From contig NZ_ARWB01000001.1 of assembly GCF_000384475.1 (NCBI RefSeq), positions 1,406,176-1,470,175 of the forward strand: 64,000 nt of DNA, read 5' to 3'. Numbering within the stretch: position 1 is the stretch's first letter; each line of letters begins with the position of its first letter. Of this stretch, positions 1-9,600 are shown piece after piece. The notes beneath the pieces were generated by a model. That model searched no databases and was not told where the DNA came from. It saw only the letters and a program-made list of their open reading frames with translations. The position numbers were made by a program, and so were the translations under genes. The DNA comes from Methylopila sp. M107. GTDB lineage: Bacteria; Pseudomonadota; Alphaproteobacteria; Rhizobiales; Methylopilaceae.

Positions 1-1323
1 GACGAAGGCGTCGTTGTCCTTGGGACCGGTGTAGCCGATCTTGGCCTTGTCCAGGTTCTTGATGTAGACGAGCTCGGCGCCGATATCGAGCTTCTTGACC
101 GGCGACCAGATCAGGTTGCCGGTGACCGCGCCGGTCGCCCAGTCAGCGTTGATCTTCTTGTAGTTCACGTCGATGTAGGTGGCCTGCAGGGCCGAGCGCC
201 ACTGGGGCGACCAGTAGTGCAGGACGCCGAGGTTGGCGTTGAACGCCTGGGTCTTCTGCGTCTTGCCGTCAACCAGCAGGTAGTCGCGGACCGGGTTGAA
301 GCCGGCGATGTTCTGGGTCGTGCCCGAACCGACGTTCTGGTCGCCGATGCCGACATAGGAGAGCCCGGCGCCGTCGATGTAACCGACCTGGCCCCAGATG
401 AAGTCGCCCTTCTGGTCCGACGTGTTCGCGGTCGGCAGGTTGAGCTTCAGGCCGGCCTGAACGCCCCAGCCCCACTCGCTGTCGCCGGTGATCGAGTTTT
501 CGCCGGCGAGCGAGCCGACCGGAGTGACAGCCGGCGGTCCGACGCGGAAGCCGTTGTCGCTCTTCGGGTTGATGCGGTGCGCGACGCCCGAGATCTGAGC
601 CTCGCCCCAGCCCTGCTTGACGCGGACGTTGGCGACGATGTCGGGGATTTCCTGGCCGGTGTTGCGGAAGCCGTTGGTGTCGTTGCGGTAACGGGCCGTC
701 GCGTCTTCCAGGCCGATGCTGGCGGAGAAGTCGCCGATCTTAGCCGTGTAGGCGATCACCGGAACCGTGCGGTCCGAGATGAAGGGGTTCTGGAAGGTCG
801 GGTACGGCTTGAAGTCCCAGAAGCTGTCGGTCACGCCGGCCGTGAGGCCCGCGAACTGAACGAAGGCCTGGTCGAACAGCGAGTCGTCGGCGTCGAGGCC
901 CGTCAGGCCGTTCGAGATGCGGGCGGCCTGACCGGCGGCGCCCGTCTCGCGCTGCAGCTGCAGGCGGACGAAGGTGCGGACGGTGCCATATTCGGTCTCG
1001 GTGCGGGCGTCGAACCAGACGCGGGCGCGGACGCGGTAACCGGTGCGGTTCACTTCGTCCTTGGCCTTGAGGCCGTTCGAAAGGCCCGTCGTGGCGACCC
1101 GCGGGTCGAGGATTTCGCCGCTCGTCACTTCGAGGCGGGCGAAGCCGCCGACCTGAAGGCAGGTGTCGGTGCCCGGGATGTAGAAGAAGCCGGTGCTGCC
1201 CTTGACGTCGCAGACCTTGACGTAATCGACGGGCTCGGCGCCCGGAAGATCGGCCGCCTGGGCGCCCGTCATCGTCATCAGCGCTGCGGCGGAGCCGAGA
1301 GCGAGGCTCTTGACCAGTTTCAT
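1..1323 (-). CDS. Omp2b-type alphaproteobacterial porin (partial)
   Basis: General outer-membrane beta-barrel porin that lets small hydrophilic solutes diffuse into the periplasm. The protein starts with a clear signal peptide (about 23 residues, ending GAQA before ADLPGAEPV). The mature N-terminus carries the family signature YVKVCDVKG followed by GFFYIPGTDTCLQVGGFARLEV-like residues, typical of the Rhizobiales Porin_2/Omp2b family. The remainder is aromatic- and glycine-rich, as expected for a 16-strand barrel. A GGAG ribosome binding site lies 7 bases before the ATG. At least 441 residues are present and the C-terminus lies beyond the left edge. It is transcribed away from the aminotransferase gene. 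The family call is firm; pore specificity cannot be read from sequence. Confidence 0.9.
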   Translation of the reverse strand, partial: MKLVKSLALGSAAALMTMTGAQAADLPGAEPVDYVKVCDVKGSTGFFYIPGTDTCLQVGGFARLEVTSGEILDPRVATTGLSNGLKAKDEVNRTGYRVRARVWFDARTETEYGTVRTFVRLQLQRETGAAGQAARISNGLTGLDADDSLFDQAFVQFAGLTAGVTDSFWDFKPYPTFQNPFISDRTVPVIAYTAKIGDFSASIGLEDATARYRNDTNGFRNTGQEIPDIVANVRVKQGWGEAQISGVAHRINPKSDNGFRVGPPAVTPVGSLAGENSITGDSEWGWGVQAGLKLNLPTANTSDQKGDFIWGQVGYIDGAGLSYVGIGDQNVGSGTTQNIAGFNPVRDYLLVDGKTQKTQAFNANLGVLHYWSPQWRSALQATYIDVNYKKINADWATGAVTGNLIWSPVKKLDIGAELVYIKNLDKAKIGYTGPKDNDAFV

Positions 1324-1807
1324 GTGCTTTCTCCAACCCCGAAAATCGGAAGGCCGCTTGGACCCTTGGCCGACGCCGGATCCAACCGGCTTTAGAAATC
1401 TATGGAGATCGCCGATCCCCCGACGATCAGGCCCCGAAGCGCTCCAGCTCCGTGCCGCATGACGACCATATTCGCGGCGGGACCGTGCGCAAGCGCGAAC
1501 ACGATTGTGACGCTTTGGATTCCGGCCTTTGAAAATCGCTGTGACTGGAATGCCACTAGCTTGGGCTGCCGGCGCCTCATTTCTCAACGATCCGTTAAGC
1601 GAGAGGAGGTGAGCGCCCAACCGGAGCGATCAGGCGAGGCGATCTCGCGCGGGTCGAATCACGGTCACGAGTCGGCCTCATTGCCCGCGAATGGCCGCAC
1701 TTTGGGCAGGCCTCGTCCGCCACCGCCGCGTGGCGTCGCGGCGCAGTGGAGTCTATGGATGGGGTCGACCGCGCCCGTCGCGCCATAACGACCATGAGCG
1801 AGCGTAA
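1324..1807. other. Intergenic region between divergent genes, no gene seen
   Basis: 484 bases separate the leftward porin from the rightward aminotransferase. Open frames here are short, have poor codon-position bias and match nothing I recognise. The part nearest the porin (about 1390-1600) is less GC-rich than its surroundings and should hold the porin promoter, but no convincing -35/-10 pair or operator could be picked by eye. Confidence 0.4.
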
Positions 1808-3157
1808 ATGACGTCTCCCGTCTCCCGAACGGCCGATCTCCGGCCGGCGCCGACCAACAATCTCGAAGCCTTCTGGATGCCGTTCACGGCGAACCGCCAG
1901 TTCAAGGCCGCGCCGCGGATGCTCTCCTCCGCGAAGGACATGCATTACGTCGCGACCGACGGGCGGAAGATCCTCGACGCGACCTCGGGCCTCTGGTGCG
2001 TCAACGCCGGGCACTGCCGCCCGAAGATCGTGGAGGCGATCCAGGCCCAGGTCGCCGAGCTCGATTTCGCGCCGAGCTTCCAGTTCGGCCATCCGAAGGC
2101 CTTCGAGCTCGCGAGCCGCCTCGCCGCAATCGCCCCAACCGGGCTCGATCACGTGTTCTTCTCGAACTCCGGCTCGGAGGCGGTCGACACCGCGCTCAAG
2201 ATCGCGCTCGCCTATCACCGGACGCGCGGAGAGGGGCAACGCATTCGTTTCATCGGGCGCGAGCGCGGCTACCACGGGGTCGGCTTCGGCGGGATCTCGG
2301 TCGGCGGAATGGTCGGGAACCGCAAGACCTTCGGGCCGGGCCTGCCGGCGGTCGACCATCTGCGCCACACGCACGACCCGGAGCGCAACGCCTTCTCACG
2401 CGGGCTTCCGGAGCACGGCGCAGAACTCGCCGACGATCTCGAGCGCCTCGTCGCCCTTCATGGCGCCGAAACCATCGCGGCCGTGATCGTCGAACCTCTC
2501 GCCGGCTCGACCGGGGTGCTGCTTCCGCCCAAGGGCTATCTGGAGCGTCTTCGCGCGATCTGCTATCGCCACGACCTGCTGCTGATCTTCGACGAGGTCA
2601 TCACCGGCTTCGGCCGACTGGGCTCAGCCTTCGCGTCCGAGCGCTTCGGCGTCACGCCCGACATCATGACGACCGCCAAGGGCGTCACCAACGGCACGAT
2701 CCCGATGGGAGCGACCTTCGTCTCGGCGTCGATCTACGACGCTTTCATGCACGGCCCGGAACACATGATCGACCTGTTCCACGGCTATACCTACTCGGCG
2801 CATCCGATCGCCTGTGCCGCCGCGCTCGCCACGCTCGACACCTATCAGGAGGAGGGCCTCCTCTCGCGGGCGGCGGAGCTGGAAAGCCGCTGGACCGACG
2901 CGGTGCAGTCGCTGAAAGGCCTGCCGCACGTGATCGACATCCGCACGCTCGGCCTCGTGGCGGGGATCGAACTCGAGCCGATCGAGGGCGAGCCGACCCG
3001 GCGCGCCTTCGCGGCGTTCCGCAAGGCCTTCGAGGACGGCATGATGATCCGCACCACCGGAGACACCATCGCGCTGTCGCCGCCCCTGATCGTCTCGGAG
3101 GCGCAGATCGACGAGATCGTCGGCAAACTCGCGGCCGTCATCCGGAGCCTCGACTGA
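1808..3157 (+). CDS. Omega-amino acid (beta-alanine):pyruvate aminotransferase, class III
   Basis: PLP-dependent class III aminotransferase that moves the terminal amino group of beta-alanine or related omega-amino acids onto pyruvate, in the cytosol. The 449-residue length matches the family. The opening NNLEAFWMPFTANRQFK is characteristic of the beta-alanine:pyruvate subgroup. Visible motifs are the phosphate-binding SNSGSEAVDTALK, the pyridine-nitrogen aspartate in FDEVITGFGRLG (D262) and the Schiff-base lysine in TTAKGVTNG (K291). The substrate could also be another omega-amine or taurine-type compound. It is followed two bases after the stop by a small membrane protein gene, probably co-transcribed. 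Family assignment is secure, exact substrate is inferred. Confidence 0.88.
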   Translation: MTSPVSRTADLRPAPTNNLEAFWMPFTANRQFKAAPRMLSSAKDMHYVATDGRKILDATSGLWCVNAGHCRPKIVEAIQAQVAELDFAPSFQFGHPKAFELASRLAAIAPTGLDHVFFSNSGSEAVDTALKIALAYHRTRGEGQRIRFIGRERGYHGVGFGGISVGGMVGNRKTFGPGLPAVDHLRHTHDPERNAFSRGLPEHGAELADDLERLVALHGAETIAAVIVEPLAGSTGVLLPPKGYLERLRAICYRHDLLLIFDEVITGFGRLGSAFASERFGVTPDIMTTAKGVTNGTIPMGATFVSASIYDAFMHGPEHMIDLFHGYTYSAHPIACAAALATLDTYQEEGLLSRAAELESRWTDAVQSLKGLPHVIDIRTLGLVAGIELEPIEGEPTRRAFAAFRKAFEDGMMIRTTGDTIALSPPLIVSEAQIDEIVGKLAAVIRSLD

Positions 3158-3158
3158 G

Positions 3159-3527
3159 ATGGCGTCCCGTCCGGCCGAGGGCCCAGCTGAAAAGACCGTC
3201 GGCCGCGCCGGCTTCCTCGCGGGCCTGCTTGGGCTGATCTCGCTCGTCGCGCTCTCGATCGTCGGCCTCGGCCACGCCCGCACCATCGAGGGCGCGGCCA
3301 ACGCGCAATTCTGGATCGTCGTCGCGATCGCCGCGGCGGCGCTCGGCTGGACGACGCTCATGCTGTCGCGCACGCCCGCGCGTAGCCGCGGCGGCGACGT
3401 CTTGCGCAAGCTCGGAGTCGTTTTCGGAGCGCTTTGGCTTGCGCTGTTTCTCTGGGAGACCCTCGCGATCGGCACGAACGCCTTCACCGGGCCGATCGAG
3501 TTCGGCTGGGCGGCGTGGCGAGGCTGA
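3159..3527 (+). CDS. Small three-helix membrane protein, function unknown
   Basis: A 122-residue protein whose ATG follows the aminotransferase stop by one base, so translational coupling is likely. Hydropathy shows three membrane segments at about residues 20-42, 48-70 and 86-108, linked by basic loops (SRTPARSRGGD). I do not recognise a named family. Codon use matches the neighbouring genes (strong GC at third positions), which supports it being real. The only clue to function is its coupling to the aminotransferase. Confidence 0.55.
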   Translation: MASRPAEGPAEKTVGRAGFLAGLLGLISLVALSIVGLGHARTIEGAANAQFWIVVAIAAAALGWTTLMLSRTPARSRGGDVLRKLGVVFGALWLALFLWETLAIGTNAFTGPIEFGWAAWRG

Positions 3528-3579
3528 CCTAGGGACATTCTGACGGATTGTCGGCCTTCGCGCGCTCTGATAGGCCTGC

Positions 3580-3765
3580 TTCATTCGCTACGGCTCCCGC
3601 GAGGGACCATGAGGGAATCCGGTGAGGGCCTCGCCCGAAGCCGGAGCTGCCCCCGCAACTGTGAGCGGCGAGCGGCGCGTCAATTGTCCACTGGGGCTTA
3701 GCCCCGGGAAGGCGGACGCGTCCGTGACGACCCGCAAGCCAGGAGACCTGCCGGCGCGACCAACG
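3580..3765 (+). promoter_or_regulatory. Cobalamin (B12) riboswitch upstream of cbtB
   Basis: The leader contains the conserved cobalamin riboswitch blocks in order: an AGGGAAtCCGGTGaggGCC-like segment (about 3611-3630), GCCGGAGCTGCCCCCGCAACTGTGA, the B12 box core, at 3639-3664, and GACCCGCAAGCCAGGAGACCTGCC near 3728-3751. Adenosylcobalamin binding normally blocks expression of the downstream genes. It sits about 40 bases before cbtB, so cobalt import, and perhaps the co-directional cobU-cobW genes, should be shut off when B12 is abundant. Edges are approximate. Confidence 0.88.
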
Positions 3766-3803
3766 CTTAAAGCCCTCGGTGGGAGGGCGTGAAAGGCCTT
3801 GAA

Positions 3804-3989
3804 ATGTCGAACGTCAACACCGCGCCCCGTTCCGAAGCCGCAGCCGCCGTCCAGGCGCGCGCGCTTCCGATCGTCTCCGCCTTCCTGCTCGGGGTCTTCG
3901 TGATCATGGGGGCGGGATTCGTCTCGATCCCGGCGGTCCACAACGCCGCGCACGACCAGCGGCACGCCATCGGCTTCCCCTGCCACTAA
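3804..3989 (+). CDS. cbtB: CbtB, small subunit of cobalt transporter
   Basis: Small (61-residue) subunit of the CbtAB cobalt uptake system in the inner membrane. It has one transmembrane helix (about residues 21-43) and the diagnostic C-terminal metal-ligand tail HDQRHAIGFPCH, rich in His and ending in Cys-His. The ATG at 3804 is preferred because AAAGG lies 7 bases upstream; an in-frame GTG at 3789 would have its ribosome site too close. It follows a B12 riboswitch and precedes cbtA by 11 bases, the standard arrangement of this transporter. Confidence 0.88.
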   Translation: MSNVNTAPRSEAAAAVQARALPIVSAFLLGVFVIMGAGFVSIPAVHNAAHDQRHAIGFPCH

Positions 3990-4000
3990 GGGGAAACGCC

Positions 4001-4747
4001 ATGCATCTGTTCCGGAACATCGTCTTCACGGCGGCGATCGTCGGCCTGTTGGCCGGCCTCGCCATGACCGCGATCCAGCACTTCGGCACCCAGCCGCTCA
4101 TCGTCAAGGCGGAGGTGGTCGAGCAGGCCAACGCCGCGAAAGCCGCCGAGCCGCATGACCACGCGACGGCCGGCGCGCACGACCACGCCGCCGTCACGGC
4201 GACGGAAGAGGCTGCCGCGTCCGGCCACGAGCACGGCGCGGACGAGTGGGAGCCGGCCGACGGGATCGAGCGTTTCAGCTGGACGCTCGTCGCCAACATC
4301 GTCTCAGGGATCGGCTTCGCGCTGCTGCTCGTCGCCGCCAGCGAGCTTCGCGGCGGGCTGACGTCCTGGCGCGAAGGACTGCTGTGGGGCCTCGCCGGCT
4401 TCGCGGTATTCACGCTTGCGCCGTCGATCGGGCTGCCGCCCGAGGCGCCAGGCGTCGAGGGCGCTCCGCTGATGGATCGACAGATCTGGTGGGTCGCCAC
4501 CGCGATCGCGACTGCGGTCGGCCTCGCGCTCATCGCCTTCTCCCGCTCGCCGATCGCGGCGATCGCGGCTGTGGCGCTGATCGCCGCGCCTCATGTCGTC
4601 GGCGCGCCGAAGCCTCCGGCGCCGCCCGCGATCCCGCACGATCTCGAGCACGGCTTCGTCGTCGCGGTGATCGTCACCGGCTTCCTGTTCTGGGCGATCC
4701 TCGGCGCGCTCGCGGGCGTTTTGCGTCCGCGCTTCGCGGGAAGCTGA
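4001..4747 (+). CDS. cbtA: CbtA, cobalt transporter membrane subunit
   Basis: A 248-residue integral membrane protein of the CbtA family, predicted to import cobalt for corrin ring metallation. It has about five transmembrane helices. The first is followed by a periplasmic loop (residues 45-85) with repeated His-Asp-His and HEHG motifs that could bind Co(II). It shares an operon with cbtB upstream and cobU downstream (10-base gap) and is most likely repressed by B12 through the leader riboswitch. Transport energy source and stoichiometry are not known for this family. Confidence 0.88.
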   Translation: MHLFRNIVFTAAIVGLLAGLAMTAIQHFGTQPLIVKAEVVEQANAAKAAEPHDHATAGAHDHAAVTATEEAAASGHEHGADEWEPADGIERFSWTLVANIVSGIGFALLLVAASELRGGLTSWREGLLWGLAGFAVFTLAPSIGLPPEAPGVEGAPLMDRQIWWVATAIATAVGLALIAFSRSPIAAIAAVALIAAPHVVGAPKPPAPPAIPHDLEHGFVVAVIVTGFLFWAILGALAGVLRPRFAGS

Positions 4748-4756
4748 GGGACGCCA

Positions 4757-5305
4757 ATGTCCCTCCCCGCCCAGCGCGGGCCCGTCACGCTCATTCTCGG
4801 CGGCGCGCGCTCCGGCAAGAGCCGCTTCGCCGAGAGCCTCGCGCTGGAGACCGGCCTCGCGCCGGTCTACGTCGCGACCGCGAGCGTGCATGACGAGGAA
4901 ATGCGCGCCCGGGTCCACGACCACCAGACCCGCCGCGACACGCGCTGGCGAACGGTCGAGGTCCTTCTCGACCTCGCCGGCGCCATCGAGGCCGAAGCGA
5001 CGCCGAAGCGGATTGTCCTCGTCGACTGCCTGACGCTCTGGCTCACCAACGTCATGCTCGGCGGCGGCGACGTCCCGGAGGCGGCGGAGGAACTTGCGGC
5101 GACGCTCGCCTGGATCCCCGGCCCCGTCATTCTGGTTTCGAACGAGGTCGGCTTCGGCATCGTGCCGGACAACGCGCTCGCCCGCGCCTTCCGCGACCAT
5201 CAGGGCCGGCTGAACCAGAGGCTCGCCGCGGTCGCCGACCGGGTGACGCTGGTCGCGGCCGGCCTTCCCCTCGATCTCAAGCTTCCGAAGGAGAGCGCCC
5301 GATGA
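4757..5305 (+). CDS. cobP: CobU/CobP: adenosylcobinamide kinase / guanylyltransferase
   Basis: Bifunctional cytosolic enzyme that phosphorylates adenosylcobinamide and then transfers GMP from GTP to give adenosylcobinamide-GDP, activating it for lower-ligand attachment. The P-loop GGARSGKS lies at residues 15-22. The VHDHQTRRD segment (about 51-59) contains the histidine region that is guanylylated in the family. DCLTLWLTNVM and LVSNEVGFGIVP are further family signatures. 182 residues is a normal length. The gene (also called cobU) overlaps cobW by four bases (ATGA) and follows cbtA closely. Confidence 0.93.
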   Translation: MSLPAQRGPVTLILGGARSGKSRFAESLALETGLAPVYVATASVHDEEMRARVHDHQTRRDTRWRTVEVLLDLAGAIEAEATPKRIVLVDCLTLWLTNVMLGGGDVPEAAEELAATLAWIPGPVILVSNEVGFGIVPDNALARAFRDHQGRLNQRLAAVADRVTLVAAGLPLDLKLPKESAR

Positions 5306-6342
5306 GCGCCCCGACAAAGATCCCCGCCACCGTCGTCACCGGCTTTCTCGGCGCCGGCAAAACCACGATCATCCGTCACCTGCTGGAGAACGCCGAGGGG
5401 CGCCGCATCGCGCTGATCGTCAACGAGTTCGGCGACGTCGGCATCGACGGCGACGTGCTGAAGGCCTGCGGCTCGGACGCCTGCGACGAGGACGACATCG
5501 TCGAGCTCGCCAATGGCTGCATCTGCTGCACGGTCGCCGACGACTTCATCCCCGCGATGGAGAAGATTCTCTCCCGCAGCCCGGCCGTCGACCACATCGT
5601 CATCGAGACCTCCGGCCTCGCGCTGCCGCAGCCGCTGGTGAAGGCGTTTCGCTGGCCCGAGATCGCGACCCGCGTCACCGTCGACGGCGTCGTCACCGTG
5701 ATCGACGGCCCGGCCGTACAGGCCGGCCGCTTCGCCCATGACGAGGAGGCGGTCGCCGCCCAGCGCGCGGCCGACGACAATCTCGACCATCACGACCCGA
5801 TCGAGGAGCTGTTCGAAGACCAGGTGCGCTCCGCAGACCTGCTGGTGGTTCACAAGGCGGACCAGCTTTCCGAAGCCGAGATCGAGAGCGTGAAGTCGCA
5901 AGCGCTGCGTCATGCGAGCGAGGGCGTCCGCGTCGTCTCCGCAGCGAACGGAGCGCTGCCGGCCGCCGTGCTGCTCGGGCTCGGCTCCGGCGCCGAGGAC
6001 AAGATCGAAGCAAGGCCCAGCCATCACGAGCTCGAAGGCCATGACGACCACGACCACGACGAGTTCGAGAGTTTTGTGGTGGCGACGCCGGAAGCCGCAG
6101 ACGTCGAGGCGCTCACCGAGCGCGTGCGGACGGCGCTCGCCGCCTCCGACATCCTGCGGCTGAAGGGGTTCGTACCGGTCGCCGGGAAAAACGCGCGGCT
6201 CGTGGTGCAGGCGGTCGGCCAGCGGGTCGACACCTACTTCGACCGGGCGTGGAAGGACGGCGAGGCGCGCGAGGGCCGGCTGGTGGTGATCGGCGAGACG
6301 GGGCTTGACCGGGCGAAGATCGAGGCGGCGCTGGGAGGGTAA
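5302..6342 (+). CDS. cobW: CobW, G3E-family GTPase metal chaperone
   Basis: A 346-residue P-loop GTPase of the COG0523/G3E family, thought to deliver cobalt to the CobNST chelatase. Visible elements are Walker A GFLGAGKTT (about 14-22), the metal-binding GCICC motif (about 73-77), the G4-like VHKADQL and a His/Asp-rich linker HHELEGHDDHDHDEFE near residue 240. The CobW C-terminal domain follows. Overlap with cobP (ATGA) and position just before cobN support the cobalt-specific CobW subgroup rather than zinc-responsive relatives. Confidence 0.9.
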   Translation: MSAPTKIPATVVTGFLGAGKTTIIRHLLENAEGRRIALIVNEFGDVGIDGDVLKACGSDACDEDDIVELANGCICCTVADDFIPAMEKILSRSPAVDHIVIETSGLALPQPLVKAFRWPEIATRVTVDGVVTVIDGPAVQAGRFAHDEEAVAAQRAADDNLDHHDPIEELFEDQVRSADLLVVHKADQLSEAEIESVKSQALRHASEGVRVVSAANGALPAAVLLGLGSGAEDKIEARPSHHELEGHDDHDHDEFESFVVATPEAADVEALTERVRTALAASDILRLKGFVPVAGKNARLVVQAVGQRVDTYFDRAWKDGEAREGRLVVIGETGLDRAKIEAALGG

Positions 6343-6356
6343 CACCGCGCCCGGTT

Positions 6357-6520
6357 CCTCCCCTGCGAAGCGGGGGAGGGGAACCATGGCGCGAGCCATG
6401 GTGGAGGGGGCCACGCTTCAGGATGAAGCTCGGACGCTGACATACGCGCCCTTCGCCCGCCCCCTCCACCGCGCTCCGCGCGGTCCCCCTCCCCCGTGCG
6501 TTCCGCACGGAGGAGGATCA
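6357..6520. repeat. Composite palindromic repeat (family B)
   Basis: An imperfect long palindrome: the left arm CTCCCCTGCGAAGCGGGGGA with GGTGGAGGGGGC is mirrored by GCCCCCTCCACC and GTCCCCCTCCCCC plus an inner CGTGCGTTCCGCACG hairpin. The same element occurs twice between 32.0 and 32.4 kb. It lies between cobW and cobN and could act as a transcription attenuator or mRNA stabiliser, but nothing in sequence proves that. Confidence 0.7.
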
Positions 6521-6528
6521 GGCGCGGC

Positions 6529-6613
6529 GCCCTTGTCCCGGCCTTGAGCCGGGACCCAGTCGCGCTGCGTAAACTGCTGGGATTATGGGTCCCGGCTCGA
6601 GGCCGGGACGAGA
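6529..6613. repeat. Palindromic repeat pair (family A, GTCCCGGCCTTGAGCCGGGAC)
   Basis: Two hairpins, TCCCGGCCTTGAGCCGGGA and TCCCGGCTCGAGGCCGGGA, in inverted arrangement about 45 bases apart, ending ten bases before the cobN ATG. The same sequence recurs at 29.46-29.58 kb and 33.0 kb. It is a dispersed REP-like element. Confidence 0.75.
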
Positions 6614-6622
6614 AGGGAACCG

Positions 6623-9600
6623 ATGCATCTCCTGAAGGCCCAAGGGACGCCGATCGGCGACGGGACGGAGGCGGTCGATCTCGACCTGTCGCCGGCCGAC
6701 GTCGTGATCGTCTCGGCCGCCGACACGGAGATCGCAGGCCTCGCCCGCGCCCACGCGGCGCTGGGGCGGGACGCGCCATCGTTGAGGCTCGCGAGCCTCC
6801 AGAAGCTCCGCCATCACATGTCGGTCGACCTCTTCCTCGAGAAGACCGTCTCGCGCTCGCGCCTTTTGGTGCTGAGGCTGCTCGGCGGCGAAAGCTACTG
6901 GCCCTACGGCGTCGAGGAGGCCGCGCGCATCACGCGCCGCCACGGAGTGAAGCTCGCGGTCATGCCCGGCTGCGGCAACGCCGATCCCGACCTCATCGCG
7001 CGCTCGACGATCGCCGCTCAAGACAGTGAGACGCTCTGGCGATTGCTCGTCGAGGGCGGGCCGGAAAACCTCGCCTCCGCGCTCAGAGCCTGCCAGTCGC
7101 TGCTCGACGGCGAGCCAGCGCCCGAGAGCCCGAAACCGACGCCCGCCGCAGGCTTGTTCTGGCCGGGGCTCGCCTCGCCGACCCTCGACGACCTCAGGGC
7201 GCGCTGGGCTAAGGACGCCCCTGTCGCGCCGATCGTGTTCTACCGCGCGCAGTATCAGGCCGGCGACGTCGCGCCTGTCGAGGCGCTGATCGCAGCGCTC
7301 GAAGAACGCGGGCTCGGCGCGCTGCCGATCTTCGTCTCTTCTCTGAAGGATGCTTCCGCCGCCCGCTTCGTGCGCGAGACGTTTGCGGCGGCGAAGCCGG
7401 ACGTCGTGCTGAACGCGACGGCCTTCGCGGTCTCGAAGCCCGGCGCCTCTTGGGAGGGCTCGCCGCTCGATTCGGCCGACGCGCCCGTGCTGCAGATCGT
7501 GTTCGCCGGCATGGACAGGGCGACCTGGGAGGGCTCGCCGCGCGGGCTCGGCGCCCGCGACCTCGCAATGTCGGTCGCGCTGCCCGAGATCGACGGGCGT
7601 GTGCTGACCCGCGCGGTCGCGTTCAAGTCGGTCGGCCGGTTCGACGCCGCGACCGAGACCGAGGTGGTGGCGCTGGAGCCGGTTCAGGACCGTATCGACT
7701 TTGTCGCCGACCTCGCCGCGAACTGGTCGCGGCTGCGCCGGACGCCGCGCGCCGAGCGGCGGGTGGCGCTGATTCTCGCCAATTACCCGACCGGCGCCGC
7801 GCGGCTCGCGAACGGCGTCGGGCTCGACACGCCGGAGAGCACGGCGGTGATTCTGGGCGCGCTGAAGGGCGCCGGATACGCGGCCGACGGCGCGCTGGAG
7901 ACGGGCGCGAAAGTCGTCGACGCGATGACGGCGGCGCTCGAGCGGTCGCTCGCTCGACGCGTCCCCCAACCACCGCCGTCATCCCCCGGCTCGTCCGGAG
8001 GATCCGGGCTTCAGCCAGCCTCGATGGCGGACGGATCGCGCTCGACGCCGACGCTGGATGCCCCGGACGAGCCGGGGCATGACGAGGCTTTTTCTGGACC
8101 AGCGTCGCTTCCCCTCGCCGCCTACCAGCGCTTCCTCTCCGCGGTCCCCGCCGCCGCGCGGGAGAGAATGACGGCGCGCTGGGGAGCCCCGTCCACCGAC
8201 CCGACGTTCGACCCGGCGACCCAAACCTTCCGCCTCGCCATCCGCCGCTACGGCAACCTCGTGCTCGGCGTGCAGCCCTCGCGCGGCTTCGACCTCGACC
8301 CGAAGGCGGCGCATCACGATCCGGACCTTCCCCCGCCGCACGGCCACCTCGCCTTCTACGCCTGGCTGCGCGACGAGTTCGGCGCGCAGGCGATCGTCCA
8401 TGTCGGCAAGCACGGCAATCTGGAATGGCTGCCGGGAAAGGCGCTGGCGCTGTCTGCGGAATGCTTTCCAGAAATCGCGCTCGGCCCCCTGCCCCACATC
8501 TATCCGTTCATCGTCAACGACCCCGGCGAGGGCGCGGCGGCGAAGCGGCGATCGTCCGCCGTCATCGTCGACCACCTGACGCCGCCGCTCGCCCGCGCGG
8601 AGGGCTCCGCGCAGTTGCGTGAGATCGAGACGCTGGTCGACGAATACGCGGAGGCCGAGGGGCTCGACCCGCGCCGCGCGAAAACGCTCGGCAAGCAGAT
8701 CCTTTTGCGCGCCGCTGATCTCGGCCTCGACCGCGATTGCGGGTTCTCGATCGCCGACGATCCCGACGACGCGCTGACCAAGCTCGACGCGTTTCTCTGC
8801 GAGGTGAAGGAGCTGCAGGTCCGCAATGGCTTGCACGTGTTCGGGCGCTCGCCGGTCGGACGGAAGCGCGCGGAGCTGCTGGTGGCGCTGGCGCGCAACC
8901 CGCGCGGACCAAGGGCGGCTGACGCGTCGCTGATCCGGGCGCTGGCGGCGGACATGGGGCTCGGAGGGTTCGATCCGCTGGCGGCGGAGTTTTCGGCGGT
9001 CTGGACGGGAGCGCGGCCGGCGGCGCTTCAGGCGCTGTCGCAAGAGCCGTGGCGGACGGCTGGCGACACGGTCGAGCGGTTGGAGACGCTGGCGCTGAGT
9101 TTGGTGGAAGAGGCTGGCTCCTCTCCGCCGTCGTCCCCCGGCTGGTCCGGGGGACCCATGGGTCGACGGGACTCGATCCTTGACCGGTCGCGCTCCACGC
9201 CAAGCATGGATCCTCCGGACAAGCCGGATGATAACGCGCTTCGTTCTGACGCCTCCGGGATTGCGGCCGCCCTCCCCGCCGCATCCGCCGTGCTCACCGA
9301 AATTCGCGACGTCATCGCCCCCCGCGTGGACATCAGCGGCGACGCCGAACTCGCAGGCCTGCTGACCGCCCTCGACGGCCGCTTCCTGCCCCCCGGCCCC
9401 TCCGGCGCGCCGACGCGGGGGCGGATCGACGCGCTGCCGACGGGGCGCAACTTCTTCGCGCTCGACCCGCGCTCCGCGCCCACGGAAGCGGCGTGGCGGC
9501 TCGGCCGCGCGAGCGCCGACGTCGTCTGCCGGCGGCATTTCCAGGACCATGGCGAGTGGCCCAAGCGACTCGCGATTTCTGCATGGGGCACGGCCAACAT

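Noticed and set aside
217-1395. Long open frame on the plus strand opposite the porin
   Set aside because: It is antisense to a protein with a signal peptide and family signature; its translation is low-complexity Arg/Ala/Asp-rich, as expected for a mirror frame in GC-rich DNA.
6343-6622. Second cobalamin riboswitch before cobN
   Set aside because: The hairpins here are dispersed repeats; the B12-box sequence GCCACTG and the AGGGAA-GGTG block are absent.
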